Shown piece after piece: positions 33,948 through 43,348 of a stretch of DNA of 64,000 nt. Every line of letters starts with the position of its first letter. Positions within the stretch are counted from its first letter, which is position 1. Under the pieces are notes generated by a model. The model was not told the origin of the DNA, did no database searches, and was given only the letters and a program-made list of their open reading frames with translations. The position numbers were made by a program, and so were the translations under genes. The stretch is from G965197555 sp965197555 (lineage in GTDB: Bacteria; Chloroflexota; Dehalococcoidia; Lucifugimonadales; UBA3495), in the NCBI GenBank assembly GCA_965197555.1, contig OZ240213.1, positions 806,001 through 870,000 on the forward strand. The letters are read 5' to 3'.

Positions 33948-35204
33948 CTACAGGTTCGGCAGTAGGCTGCCAGCCTTGGCGGTCTCTTCCCAACGGGTCT
34001 CCCTGTGCTCCCGCTTGGTTTGGACCTCCTCCATCATCCGGATCGCCTCGGTGTAGAACCATTGGACCCGGTCCATGGCAGCGCCTTTCCCCAGATTGGA
34101 CACAATGACAGTGATGCTTATGGTGTCCGACGTCCTGCCCGGGTAGGTACCCTTACGCCTGCCCGCTGCCGGTACTCGCTCGGCCAAGTGGTTGTCCATC
34201 ATCTCCACAATCTCTTCAGTCGCTTCTTCGTTGGGGCCGCTGAAGAGCCCAAGGACGTGTTGGGCATCATATATGGACTGGCCGTTGTCCCAGAGCTCAC
34301 AATCTATAGACAGCTCTCCCAACGCCCGATTCAGAACGTTCTGGGCCCGCTCGATCTGGGCTTTGGACGTGGCGAAGTGCTTGCTGTCTGCACCACCTCC
34401 CAGGATACGGCTAAGCCAGGATGACGACCTCTTGGGGACTTGAGTGTGACCGACACCGATGGCAGTGGCGCCATGTAGGATCCGGATTACGTCATTGGCG
34501 TCCAACACTTCACCGATGAAGCGGCGGTCGGTCTCTTCACCTACACACAGGATATCCAGGAAGGAGTCCGCAATACGCCGGTTGATTTCCGAGTAATTGT
34601 AGGTCATGGATTCGGTGCTACGGACAAATTTCTGGTTGTCTACCAGAAACACCGCGTCGGCCTGGGAGTTCTCTAGAACTCGCTTCAGACAAGTGGCGGT
34701 ATTGACCATACTGTCCGGATCGTCATACTGGTTGGAGAAAGGCAGCACCAGCATGGCGTAGACTGGTTTGTGGAATGCGTCCTTCAACAGGTCCACGATG
34801 ACCCCCACTGAACCGGAGCCGGTACCGCCTGCGGTCGTGGCGATGACCATGATCGCATCCGCGCTGGGGATGTCTCCGTGCTCGCGTATAGTGCCGACGA
34901 TTTTCCTGCCGTCCCTGCGGGCCTGCTCGGCCCCATCGGCGTTGACCTTGCCTGCGCCCCTGCCACGGAATTCGTCGGTTGTTCCCAGCAAAATAGTGTG
35001 GTCTTCTGTGTGAGGGATATTCTGCAGCCCGTACAGGTCGCCCGCGCCCAGGTTGATGGCGAACACACCTCGACAAGTGTCGTCGCTTTCCTCGCCTGTA
35101 AATACTCGGATGCGGCGATTTTTCCACACCCACTTACCAACGTTCACAAACTCATCAGCGATATTTGATCCACCTTGGCCAGTTCCAACGATGACTAATT
35201 TCAT
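33948..35204 (-). CDS. Tubulin/FtsZ superfamily GTPase of unusual type (CetZ/TubZ-like)
   Basis: 418 residues from the ATG at 35204, with AAAGGAG 7 bases upstream. The N-terminus MKLVIVGTGQGGSNIADEF matches the first nucleotide-binding loop of the tubulin superfamily. The signature loop is TTAGGTGSGSVG, in place of FtsZ's GGGTGTG. Later segments include NYSEINRRIADSFLD. It is clearly not the canonical FtsZ of cell division because of the changed signature and the extra length of the C-terminal half. It may form filaments for cell shape, DNA partition or an unknown process, with the adjacent membrane-anchored protein as partner. Confidence 0.8.
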   Translation of the reverse strand: MKLVIVGTGQGGSNIADEFVNVGKWVWKNRRIRVFTGEESDDTCRGVFAINLGAGDLYGLQNIPHTEDHTILLGTTDEFRGRGAGKVNADGAEQARRDGRKIVGTIREHGDIPSADAIMVIATTAGGTGSGSVGVIVDLLKDAFHKPVYAMLVLPFSNQYDDPDSMVNTATCLKRVLENSQADAVFLVDNQKFVRSTESMTYNYSEINRRIADSFLDILCVGEETDRRFIGEVLDANDVIRILHGATAIGVGHTQVPKRSSSWLSRILGGGADSKHFATSKAQIERAQNVLNRALGELSIDCELWDNGQSIYDAQHVLGLFSGPNEEATEEIVEMMDNHLAERVPAAGRRKGTYPGRTSDTISITVIVSNLGKGAAMDRVQWFYTEAIRMMEEVQTKREHRETRWEETAKAGSLLPNL

Positions 35205-35288
35205 TGGTCGCTCCTTTGTTGCTGGGTGTTCACTCGCCGGGATTGGGTAGGAAAACCGGGGAAATCTTGAGTCTGTAACGCGCACCAC

Positions 35289-35754
35289 CCAGGCCCGACT
35301 TTTGCAATTCCTATCCCGAACATTGTAGTGATCTCTTTTCTGGAATTGCCTATTGATTTTGTACCAAAATTAGTCAAATTTCAAAATTGACATAACGTTA
35401 ATCTTCAGGAGACCGGCCTTGGTGGATATCCCTAGATGGGGCTCTCGACTAGAAACCGTTGAGTGTAAGCAGCAATGAGTGATAGGGAGGATGGGAGCGG
35501 GCGGCAGCAAGCCCAGTGCATGGCCAATTGGTTGCAGATGTTCTTGGCGGCTCACGACGGGATATAGGGGTGACAGCGGTCCCGCAAGTGCAGCCGTGGC
35601 CGTGGGGACGGGAGTGACGGTAGCGGCATGAGCCGATGTAGGTGGAAAAGTAGGCGACGGCGTGGGTGAGGCGGTCATTGGCATCCCGCCAACGCGAACT
35701 ATGCCGCAGTGGTGGCAAGAACCAGCCGCATGGCGATGGAGGCGGTGGAGCGTT
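35289..35754. other. Intergenic region with AT-rich promoter-like DNA and a possible broken lipoprotein
   Basis: 466 bases. The part at 35340-35400 is strongly AT-rich on the minus strand (TTGAAA...TACAAA; TTGACT with 17-base spacing to AATAGG) and likely holds the promoter of the tubulin-like gene. The rest carries only the debris described at 35580-35731. Confidence 0.45.
35580..35731 (-). pseudogene. Possible degraded lipoprotein start
   Basis: Reading the minus strand from the ATG at 35731, MRLVLATTAA then TAG then FALAGC looks like a lipoprotein signal peptide with a nonsense codon at 35701-35699. A Pro/Thr-rich stretch (TASPTPSPTFPPTS) follows in a different frame. The pattern could be chance in GC-rich DNA; called only as a weak hint. 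Confidence 0.25.
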
Positions 35755-36369
35755 CTACGGCCAGCTCCAGTCGAAGGGGGCATAGTGGCCGTTGCGCCCG
35801 GTGTTGTCCCAGGTCATACCGTGGTCCGTGTAAGTGGCCGTGGTGCCTCGGGCAAGGTACAGGTCGGAGTTGGCCAGGTGGCTAGTGTTGACCAGTTTCA
35901 TCGCGTCGTCACGGCCAGGAATCATGATCGGCTCGACGCTGAAGTCCATGATGTCGGGCACCGTGACCGAGTGGACTCGCCCTTCAACCCGGAAGTCGAT
36001 GGCCACGTACTTGATGCCCATGAAGTTGGTAGTCATCGCCCGCCAGCGCTGGGTCGGGCCGCCCATGTCTCCGGAGAGTATGTTTTCCAGGGCCTGCCGT
36101 TGCTCCGGCCTGGCGCGCTCGTCCACGTATAGGGCCGAGGTCCAGCCGCCGTCGCCCATTGGGCCTGGTGTGTAGTTACATGCGATGAAGGTCAATCCGC
36201 CCAGTTGGACGCCGTTCAAGTCACCGTCCTCGATGTGGAAGGCCAGAGCGACGTCGCAGTGGCCCTCGGTGGGCGTCACCGTGGTCCCGCGGACGATACA
36301 CGGACACAATATTTCGCAGTTGCAGCTTTCGAAGTACTCGCCTTCCAGCCGCCACCGATTGCTCGCCAT
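35755..36369 (-). CDS. DUF1326 family protein
   Basis: 204 residues from the ATG at 36369 (GGTGAG just upstream). DUF1326 hallmark: RLEGEYFESCNCEILCPC near the N-terminus, then HCDVALAFHIEDG. The two cysteine motifs could bind a metal. No enzymatic role is known; the usual neighbour DUF2182 is not seen. It follows the cupin gene at 42 bases. Confidence 0.9.
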   Translation of the reverse strand: MASNRWRLEGEYFESCNCEILCPCIVRGTTVTPTEGHCDVALAFHIEDGDLNGVQLGGLTFIACNYTPGPMGDGGWTSALYVDERARPEQRQALENILSGDMGGPTQRWRAMTTNFMGIKYVAIDFRVEGRVHSVTVPDIMDFSVEPIMIPGRDDAMKLVNTSHLANSDLYLARGTTATYTDHGMTWDNTGRNGHYAPFDWSWP

Positions 36370-36411
36370 ATCACTCACCCTGTTAGTCAGTTAAGGACCC
36401 TCGAATTATAC

Positions 36412-36744
36412 TCAGTCTTTCAACAATACGTAGACCGCCGCCGAGGAGCTGAGATCAACGTGGGAATGACCCCGGCCTGTTGTATCTTCCATCAGGCGAA
36501 TGTCACCGGCGCGGAACAACTGCTTTGAGCCGTCGGAGGCGCCGATTTCGACCTCGCCCGACAGGTGCACGATCAGGCGTCTTTCGGGAAGGGGATGGAA
36601 GTCCATGTTCCGCGACCCGTCGAACTCCTGCACCCGGACTTCGGTAAGGTTGGTCAAGGCGCCCAATTCCGGATGGTCTCCCAAGCTAATCTCTTCGATA
36701 TGGCTCTCCCCGTCGTCGCTGGCGAAAACTCGATAAATGGCCAC
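36412..36744 (-). CDS. Small cupin-like protein
   Basis: 110 residues from a GTG at 36744, with GGAGG 6 bases upstream. Beta-rich single-domain cupin shape: MDFHPLPERRLIVHLSGEVEIG and FRAGDIRLMEDTTGRGHSHVD. The His/Glu residues could bind metal, and the GHSH motif sits where the second cupin box ends. Substrate unknown. Confidence 0.8.
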   Translation of the reverse strand: MAIYRVFASDDGESHIEEISLGDHPELGALTNLTEVRVQEFDGSRNMDFHPLPERRLIVHLSGEVEIGASDGSKQLFRAGDIRLMEDTTGRGHSHVDLSSSAAVYVLLKD

Positions 36745-36819
36745 TGGCGTCCTCCGGTTCCCGTTATTCTGTCCGGACCTATTATATTGCTGAGTAAATC
36801 TCAGTGATAGGAGTCCGCC

Positions 36820-37090
36820 ATGCCTCTGGAGAACACGGTAGCCTTGCGATGTGTAGGAGCCAGAGAGAGGCCACCGTCAACGAGGCCGGCGACGAATGCG
36901 TCTTCGTTCGGCTGGACGTGCCCCTGGACGTGCCCAATGAAGATGATTGGCCGCAGCACGTAGCTACTGGGGTGTCTCGGTTCGGCATGCTCGACGTGCT
37001 GGTAAGCACCGCAGGCGTCTCCAGCACCGGGGGCATCGATGACCTGACCGCCGTTCAGTGGGACCGGACGCTGAACATCAACTGTGAACG
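36820..37090 (+). pseudogene. Short-chain dehydrogenase relic
   Basis: A good start (GGAG, ATG at 36820) opens MPLENTVAL but breaks before the Gly-rich cofactor loop. In another frame the middle of an SDR follows (VFVRLDVP, FGMLDVLVSTAG, DRTLNIN). The catalytic Ser/Tyr/Lys part is absent, and the DUF3500 gene on the other strand begins at about 37095. So it is a deleted, frameshifted remnant. Confidence 0.75.
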
Positions 37091-37094
37091 GGCG

Positions 37095-38102
37095 TCAGAG
37101 CACGTGATAAAGAAGGAGGTGGTCCCGGAGTACGTCCTGCGCGAAGTCGTTTTCCACATCGCGCCACACTGAATGGATGTGATTGGCTCCGTTTTGGCGG
37201 TTGTCAAACTCTACTACAAAATCCCCGCCGTGGATCCGGTAATAATGCTCCCTACCCTTGGTAGTAGGCCCGGCCCAGGCGAAATAGAAGTTATCCAGTC
37301 CATCTTCTCGTAGTGCCGCCAGCTTAGGTTGGGAGATGTCGGAGCGGACCTGGGTCACGTAGTCGGTGATCAGGGCCATCATCATCTCAGTTTGTGTGCC
37401 CGATAACTGAGACCCGGGAAGTCCCTCTTCGTAAGGCAGCGATGCTTTGGAGCTATTGAAGGTCAGGATATCCCATGGAGCGCGGTCGTAGACTACTGCT
37501 TTGGACCGTTGGCCGGAGTCCAGGCTGTCCATTAGCTCGAACGCCAAGTCCTCCCTTTCCCCCAAGATCCTGAGGCCTTCTTTAGGACCCTTTCTGACTT
37601 CGGCAGGGTTTGCGCCGAAGAAGAAGGGGGTGACCGAGATAACCTGTCCCGCCCAAATGCTGAAGTGCAGTGACACATGGTGCCCTTCGGCCCGCCAGCC
37701 CCAGGGGTCTTGGTCTCCGGGCTCTCCGAATACGGTGAAGTAGTAGAGGCGCGGGTCTCGCACGAATGTCTCCTGGTCCTGTTCCTTCTCCAGAGGACCA
37801 AGAACGTCTTCGTGTTCGATTATCAGCTTGGCTTGCTCATAAGATTTGTCAGTGAGCCCTGTGGCCATCACCCGATAAGCAAGCTCCCTCTGTTGGGGCT
37901 CCATGTCCCGTAGCGGCAGTCCGTGGCGATTGAGGGGAGGGTAGTACCAGAACAGGCGCTCTCCGTCCATGTAATCATAGGTTGCTTTAGTCATCTGATG
38001 GGGGGTTAGGCTGTCCAAAAAGCTGCGGCATGCCTCCACCATTTGGGACGCCGCTGCGGGATGGGTCGTGGATTGTGACTTCTTAGGTCTCTCCAAGCTC
38101 AA
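37095..38102 (-). CDS. DUF3500 family protein
   Basis: 335 residues from a TTG at 38102 with AAGGAG 4-5 bases upstream. DUF3500 signatures: DYMDGERLFWYYPP, WGWRAEGHHVSLHF, FFFGANPAEVRKGP, and NFYFAWAGPTTKGREHYYRIHGGDF-type C-terminal region. It resembles PepSY-free secreted DUF3500 proteins but has no signal peptide here. Function unknown. Confidence 0.88.
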   Translation of the reverse strand: MSLERPKKSQSTTHPAAASQMVEACRSFLDSLTPHQMTKATYDYMDGERLFWYYPPLNRHGLPLRDMEPQQRELAYRVMATGLTDKSYEQAKLIIEHEDVLGPLEKEQDQETFVRDPRLYYFTVFGEPGDQDPWGWRAEGHHVSLHFSIWAGQVISVTPFFFGANPAEVRKGPKEGLRILGEREDLAFELMDSLDSGQRSKAVVYDRAPWDILTFNSSKASLPYEEGLPGSQLSGTQTEMMMALITDYVTQVRSDISQPKLAALREDGLDNFYFAWAGPTTKGREHYYRIHGGDFVVEFDNRQNGANHIHSVWRDVENDFAQDVLRDHLLLYHVL

Positions 38103-38139
38103 GATGCTCCTTATTTTACCAGTATTCTGACAAGACTCC

Positions 38140-39075
38140 TTAAGTCTGGGTCATGGCTTGCCGGAGGGCTTGTTCCAACTCTTCCAGAGTAGCGAATCCC
38201 TCAAACCTCTGAGCAATGCGGCCGTCAGTGCCAATAACGAAAGTCCAAGACTCGTTGAACCAGTCCGGAATGGAGCTAAGCCCCCATTGATGGACCAAAT
38301 CGTCCAGGACCGCTTTGCTCAGGTCTCCCTGGATAATCTCCGGGTTAGCGTAGAGCTCGATGTGGATAAAATTGGCCTCTTGCTTATGCAAGTCCTTGAG
38401 CTCGGAAAGGGTGTCTACCTGGGGGCCACAGGTGGGGCTGGTGCAGAACGCCGGCGTGGCGAATACAATCACGCTGGGGATACCGGTGATGGCTGCCTCT
38501 GCCACAGTCAGCTGGTAAAGGTCAGGGTCGGGGGTATAGTCGGACGTCAACTCCTTTAGACTAGAGACGGTGCGGACCGTTTTATTGAGGCCAAACGGGG
38601 GCACCTCCCCAATATCAACGACTCCCGATCGCTCGGCGACATCAACCATTAGGTCCGTGTGTTTAGGCCCACTCGGGGTGTCAACTGTTATGTCTACGCG
38701 CCAAGGGCCAGCGCGGTCGAAATTCAGGTCCGTCGTATACGAACCCCGTACCCCATAGGGCCAGAGATGGAATCCAGCTCGCTTGACCTCACCAGGTTCC
38801 TCATTACTCCCCAGATAGGTGGTTGCTACCAAGGCCTCAGGGGCTTTGATCAGGGAGGTCTCTCCAGCAAGGAGGAGAGAAAAACGTTGGGTGCCAATTC
38901 TTAGTTCCTTCGTGGCCAGGATGGGGCGGATAGCGCTAGCGGCAGTTTCGGAGGGCGCGACGGTTGTCGGAGCGAGTGATGCTGCTTCCCCACAGGCCAA
39001 TGCGACCAGAGCAGCGGCCAACCCAATGGCCGCTATCCTCCGCAGGATGCCGAAGCCGGGAATGGAGCTAGTCAT
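38140..39075 (-). CDS. Lipoprotein with thioredoxin-like domain
   Basis: 311 residues. Signal peptide with lipobox VALAC; a middle beta-rich region resembling an immunoglobulin-like or CopC-like domain (about 55-150); then a thioredoxin-fold domain (about 180-300) with FATPAFCTSPTCGPQV, a CxxxxC pair in place of CxxC. The variant Cys pair suggests copper delivery or thiol exchange outside the cell. It is 5 bases after the redoxin-lipoprotein gene, one operon. Confidence 0.82.
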   Translation of the reverse strand: MTSSIPGFGILRRIAAIGLAAALVALACGEAASLAPTTVAPSETAASAIRPILATKELRIGTQRFSLLLAGETSLIKAPEALVATTYLGSNEEPGEVKRAGFHLWPYGVRGSYTTDLNFDRAGPWRVDITVDTPSGPKHTDLMVDVAERSGVVDIGEVPPFGLNKTVRTVSSLKELTSDYTPDPDLYQLTVAEAAITGIPSVIVFATPAFCTSPTCGPQVDTLSELKDLHKQEANFIHIELYANPEIIQGDLSKAVLDDLVHQWGLSSIPDWFNESWTFVIGTDGRIAQRFEGFATLEELEQALRQAMTQT

Positions 39076-39080
39076 CCCAG

Positions 39081-40538
39081 CTAAGGTCCTGATGGGTAGG
39101 CGCCGAAGGTGAATGCAAAGAACTCGAACTTATCCGAGTTGGAACTCAGCCGCAACTCGTGACCTCCAAACTCGGATAGCTCTACCACCATATACATACG
39201 GCCCTCGTCGACTTCAAGGAAGCTTCTCCCGTCGGCCAATATGAGGTCGGCCCCCGCCTCTTCCGGGAGGAGCGCTCGCCCGTCCATAGTAACATCTACT
39301 TGAAAGCTATCACCATTAGCGGAATCGATGACTGCGTTGACACTGGAAGCGAAGAATTTCAATGCTATGTGGTCTTCATTGTTCTGTGTTTCCCGGGCGT
39401 GGCGCAGCTCTTCCAGGCCGTTGAACCAGGGGCCTTGCAGATACATGAACTGATTCTGATGAGGCTCCATGTCGGAGTAGGTCACGACGCGCTCTGAACC
39501 TTTGTAATATTCGGTGTTGGAAATGTAGAGGCCCATGGGCGAGGAATTTCGCTGGTAGCCGGCGTAGATTTCTCTAGTGATTCGTTCTTTGTGATTGCTG
39601 GTAAATGCTTTAGGGTCCGGGGAAGGCCCAGGATCGGCGTTGGCCTCGATCCCCGACAGATCAACCCCGGTCTCCCCAAGTACGTCGCGTATCCAGTGCT
39701 CGGTCTCGTCGTAGGCTCCTTCCCCAAAATGGGTGTAGCGGACGACACCATTGTGATCGATCAAGTATTTGGCGGGCCAATATCTATTGCTGTAGGCTCT
39801 CCAAGTCTCGAAATCATTATCTTGCGCAATAGGGTACAACAACCCCGATTCGGCAGTGCTCCGGGCCACATTCTCGGGCAGTTTCTCGAAGTCGAACTCT
39901 GGGGAATGTACGCCCACGATGACTAGCCCATGGCCGGCGTATTTGGCGTGCCATTCTTTCAAGAAAGGAAACGTGCGAATGCAATTTACGCAGGTATAAG
40001 TCCAGAAGTCGATCAACACTACCTTCCCTTGGAGGTCCGACATGGTCAGGGGCTCCGAGTTGATCCAGTTGGAGATGCCCTTGAACTCGGGTGCCAGATT
40101 ACCCGCCCGGCCCCCGATGGCGAGGTCTAAGACCGGCGTCGGCCGCTGGACCGCTTTAGGCTGGGCCACAGGTATGTCCGTCGCAGGCACTGCCGTGGGG
40201 TTGACCTGAGTTGGGGATGCTGGCTGCTCTGTGGGTTCAGGTACCGCTGTGGGTGATCTCGTAGCGGATGCTTCAGTCGCCTTCTCAGAGTCTCTCGGAT
40301 TCTCAGGTGGAGAAGTATCAGACCCTGCGTCGGCGGAGTTAACTGCCGCGGGTGATGGCGGTGCAGGGTCCACGGTAGGTTGGGCGGAATCTCGTTCCTG
40401 GCCACTGCCTTCACGGTCAGCCGGCGCAGCCGACAGACCTGTGTCCGGTGGGCCCCCGCAGGCCACCAAGACCGTGAGGGCTACGATGCTACAGACGACA
40501 GCAATCATGAGTAACGATGTTTTGGTTATTGATTTCAA
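39081..40538 (-). CDS. TlpA/DipZ-like redoxin lipoprotein
   Basis: 485 residues from a TTG at 40538 with AAGGGA 6 bases upstream. A lipobox (VLVAC) and a long Pro/Ser/Thr linker lead to a redoxin domain with active site FWTYTCVNCIRTFPFL (CxxC), then a C-terminal DipZ-type beta-sandwich domain (about 330-485). Such proteins exchange disulfides in the envelope or reduce extracytoplasmic partners. Paired with the thioredoxin-like lipoprotein that follows. Confidence 0.9.
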   Translation of the reverse strand: MKSITKTSLLMIAVVCSIVALTVLVACGGPPDTGLSAAPADREGSGQERDSAQPTVDPAPPSPAAVNSADAGSDTSPPENPRDSEKATEASATRSPTAVPEPTEQPASPTQVNPTAVPATDIPVAQPKAVQRPTPVLDLAIGGRAGNLAPEFKGISNWINSEPLTMSDLQGKVVLIDFWTYTCVNCIRTFPFLKEWHAKYAGHGLVIVGVHSPEFDFEKLPENVARSTAESGLLYPIAQDNDFETWRAYSNRYWPAKYLIDHNGVVRYTHFGEGAYDETEHWIRDVLGETGVDLSGIEANADPGPSPDPKAFTSNHKERITREIYAGYQRNSSPMGLYISNTEYYKGSERVVTYSDMEPHQNQFMYLQGPWFNGLEELRHARETQNNEDHIALKFFASSVNAVIDSANGDSFQVDVTMDGRALLPEEAGADLILADGRSFLEVDEGRMYMVVELSEFGGHELRLSSNSDKFEFFAFTFGAYPSGP

Positions 40539-40985
40539 TGCCGATCCCTTCGTTAAAGGATTAATGAGTGGCCCTATCTGGAAAGCTGATTACTAAGACA
40601 ATACTTAACGCGAGATGCGAGTTAGTTACGGGGTCAAGCGAATGAATTGTCTCGTGGCCCTTAGGGCTCCTGAATATATTCGGCGCCCAAGGCCATATCC
40701 ACTCTCTCTTGTAAGTACGGTTGACTCAGCCTGATGGATGCAAGCAGGATTCGGTCTTGGCCGGGCGACTTACATTTAACACAGGGCTGGAACACCGAAC
40801 GCCTCAAGCTTGCATTATGGAGGCTATGCTCCTCAATTGGAACGTTAGATCTCTAATGCCCGTTCCTGCTGGCCTTATAGATGGGCAGTCATGAAGGCGG
40901 ATATTGTCAGGTGGTGCCGAGGCTATCAGCCTATGTTAAACTCAGGTTAACTACACGAGGCTCAGGTGGTGACTGAGCCTGAGAT
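40539..40985. other. Divergent intergenic region
   Basis: 447 bases between the redoxin operon (minus) and the MoxR operon (plus). No gene or RNA recognised. Promoters for both operons must lie here. Confidence 0.45.
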
Positions 40986-41945
40986 GTGATTTTGCAAGAA
41001 ACAGCCACAGCGGTCCAGACCGCTCTAAGAATCGTCGAGAATGTCTCAAAGGTGATCGTAGGTAAGAAGTCGGTCATAGAAGAGGCGTTGGCCGCGCTTA
41101 TTGCCAGAGGTCACGTATTGGTTGAGGACGTGCCGGGTGTGGGCAAGACTATGCTCGCCAGAAGCCTTGCTGTCTCGGTGGGCTGTTCCTTCAAAAGGAT
41201 TCAGTTTACTCCGGACCTGCTTCCCAGCGATGTCTCCGGGATTTCAATCTATGACCAGCGCACCGGGGAGTTCCAGTTCAGGTCTGGACCGATTATGTCC
41301 CAGGTCGTCTTGGCCGACGAGATCAATCGGGCCACCCCCAAGACCCAATCGGCGCTGTTAGAGGCCATGGAAGAGCTCCAGGTTACTGTCGATGGGGTAA
41401 CCCACGGTTTGAGCCATCCGTTCATAGTCATTGCCACCCAGAACCCCATTGAATATGAAGGAACGTTCCCTCTGCCTGAAGCACAGTTGGACAGGTTCTT
41501 GCTGCGTCTTAGCATCGGGTACCCCGAGTTTGACGACGAAATGTCCATCATCGACCAGCAGGAGCAAATTCATCCCATAGACCACTTGAAGGCTGTGGTT
41601 GGGCCTGATGACGTGGTGCACTTGCAGACCGCCGCTAGGTCGATCCACGTGGACGAGATTCTACGCCAGTACATAGTTGGGTTGGTCAAATCCACTCGGC
41701 AGAGTCAAAACATCTCATTGGGAGCTTCTCCCCGGGCGTCTCTCGGCTTGTTCCGGGCCGCCCGGGCAATGGCTTTGATTCGGGACCGTGACTACGTCAT
41801 TCCGGACGACATTAGGGCTCTGGCCCCTGCGGTGCTAAGCCACAGAATCATTATGTCTGCTTCCGCCCGGATGCGCGGCCTGAAGACAGACCAAGTGGTG
41901 ACAGAGCTGTTGAACAACTTTCCGGTGCCAGGCGCTGTTCGTTAA
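40986..41945 (+). CDS. MoxR-family AAA+ ATPase
   Basis: 319 residues from a GTG at 40986. Walker A VPGVGKTML, Walker B VVLADEINRATPKTQSALLEAMEE, sensor 1 FIVIATQNP, and a C-terminal lid domain (SPRASLGLFRAARAMA). MoxR proteins act as metal-insertion or assembly chaperones, often with DUF58 and transglutaminase proteins. The next two genes are exactly these. Confidence 0.95.
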   Translation: MILQETATAVQTALRIVENVSKVIVGKKSVIEEALAALIARGHVLVEDVPGVGKTMLARSLAVSVGCSFKRIQFTPDLLPSDVSGISIYDQRTGEFQFRSGPIMSQVVLADEINRATPKTQSALLEAMEELQVTVDGVTHGLSHPFIVIATQNPIEYEGTFPLPEAQLDRFLLRLSIGYPEFDDEMSIIDQQEQIHPIDHLKAVVGPDDVVHLQTAARSIHVDEILRQYIVGLVKSTRQSQNISLGASPRASLGLFRAARAMALIRDRDYVIPDDIRALAPAVLSHRIIMSASARMRGLKTDQVVTELLNNFPVPGAVR

Positions 41946-42085
41946 GCACATTTAATGGGGCTGTGAATACCTTGAACCCGCTCCGCCTACAGCCGCGTAC
42001 CGGCAGGCCTTGGGACCCCTGGGGTTTCCGTGATTCTTCACTCGAAAAGAACGTCTAAGCCATAGGCGAAGCTTTAGGACCGGCA

Positions 42086-43348
42086 GTGAATAAACGGAAT
42101 TTGGCAATACTATTGTTGCTGGCCGTGGTGACGTTTTACGCACTCGGTACCGGCTTCCCCTTTTTTTACCAGTTCCTCTACGTGCTGCTCATAGTTGTGC
42201 CAATCGGCTATGTGTGGACGTGGCTCAACCTCAGGGGGCTGGACGTGGAGCTGATACGGAGCGCCACAAGGGGGGAGGTCGGACAGCATGTGGAAGGCCA
42301 GATCCGGTTGGTAAACCGTACTCTAGTGCCCAAAGCTTGGCTGGAAGTGGTGGAGGTATCGGATTTACCTGATATGCCTGAGGGCAGGGTCCTCTCCATG
42401 CTCCGGAAGCAGGCTAGGACATGGAGGTACGATACACCGCTGAGCCGAAGAGGAATCTACCAGATCGGACAAGTGGAACTGACCAGTCGGGACCCCTTTG
42501 GGCTATTCCATCTGCGCCGCCGTCTGCTAGAACCGCAAAGCTTCACGGTTCTCCCTGCCACAGAGACCCTTCCAGACTTGCACTCATATATGGCGAATCT
42601 GCCCAGTGAAACCGGAGTTAACCGTCACTGGGAGCAAATTACCACCGACGTCGCGGCGGTCCGGCCTTATGTGGACGGGGACCCGGTGCGCAGGATTCAC
42701 TGGCCTTACACTGCCCGCATGAACTCCCTCATGGTCAAGGAATTCGATATCGGCATCTCAGGCGAAGCGTGGATAGTTCTGGACTTGGACCGGCGCTCCC
42801 AATTAGGCCAAGATGAAGATCCTGCCGAGAACACAGAAGAGTTGGCCGTGACGGTGGCCGCTTCTTTGGTGCGGCGATTGGCGGAGCTTCGTCTCCCAAC
42901 AGGGTTGGCGGCCAAGGGGGACTTGGACATAGAAATTCGGCCCGATAGCAGCCCTGGCCAGGAGACCAAGTTAATGGAAGCCTTGGCCCAGGTTCGGGCC
43001 TCAGGGACCATGCGCTTGGACCGGTTTATCCATGAGATGAGGCCTGTTCTTAGTCGGTTAAATACCGCTACTGTGATCACCTCCTCACCCAGCACCGACT
43101 GGGTCCCGGCGGTGAGCGGTCTGCGGAGGCAGGGCGTCAACGCTGTGGCGGTCTTGATTGACCGCGCCGGCTTCGGCGACCCTGCGAATCCGCCGATACT
43201 TACCAATGCTCTCATCAACCAGCAAGTGCCATTCTACGTTGTAAGGAGAGGTCGTTCTATCAACGACGCACTGAGTACACCGGTCCGTGTAGATGAAAGT
43301 TGGGAACCGGTTGTTGGTCACCCAGTCTCGCTGGAGATAGGGGAATGA
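42086..43348 (+). CDS. DUF58 family membrane protein
   Basis: 420 residues from a GTG at 42086. Two N-terminal membrane segments (LAILLLLAVVTFYALG; FFYQFLYVLLIVVPIGYVW), then the DUF58 core: TPLSRRGIYQIGQVELTSRDPFGLF and VRPYVDGDPVRRIHWPYTAR. Its MIDAS-like/VWA-like C-terminal part is typical. It is translated into the next gene by an ATGA overlap. Confidence 0.93.
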   Translation: MNKRNLAILLLLAVVTFYALGTGFPFFYQFLYVLLIVVPIGYVWTWLNLRGLDVELIRSATRGEVGQHVEGQIRLVNRTLVPKAWLEVVEVSDLPDMPEGRVLSMLRKQARTWRYDTPLSRRGIYQIGQVELTSRDPFGLFHLRRRLLEPQSFTVLPATETLPDLHSYMANLPSETGVNRHWEQITTDVAAVRPYVDGDPVRRIHWPYTARMNSLMVKEFDIGISGEAWIVLDLDRRSQLGQDEDPAENTEELAVTVAASLVRRLAELRLPTGLAAKGDLDIEIRPDSSPGQETKLMEALAQVRASGTMRLDRFIHEMRPVLSRLNTATVITSSPSTDWVPAVSGLRRQGVNAVAVLIDRAGFGDPANPPILTNALINQQVPFYVVRRGRSINDALSTPVRVDESWEPVVGHPVSLEIGE

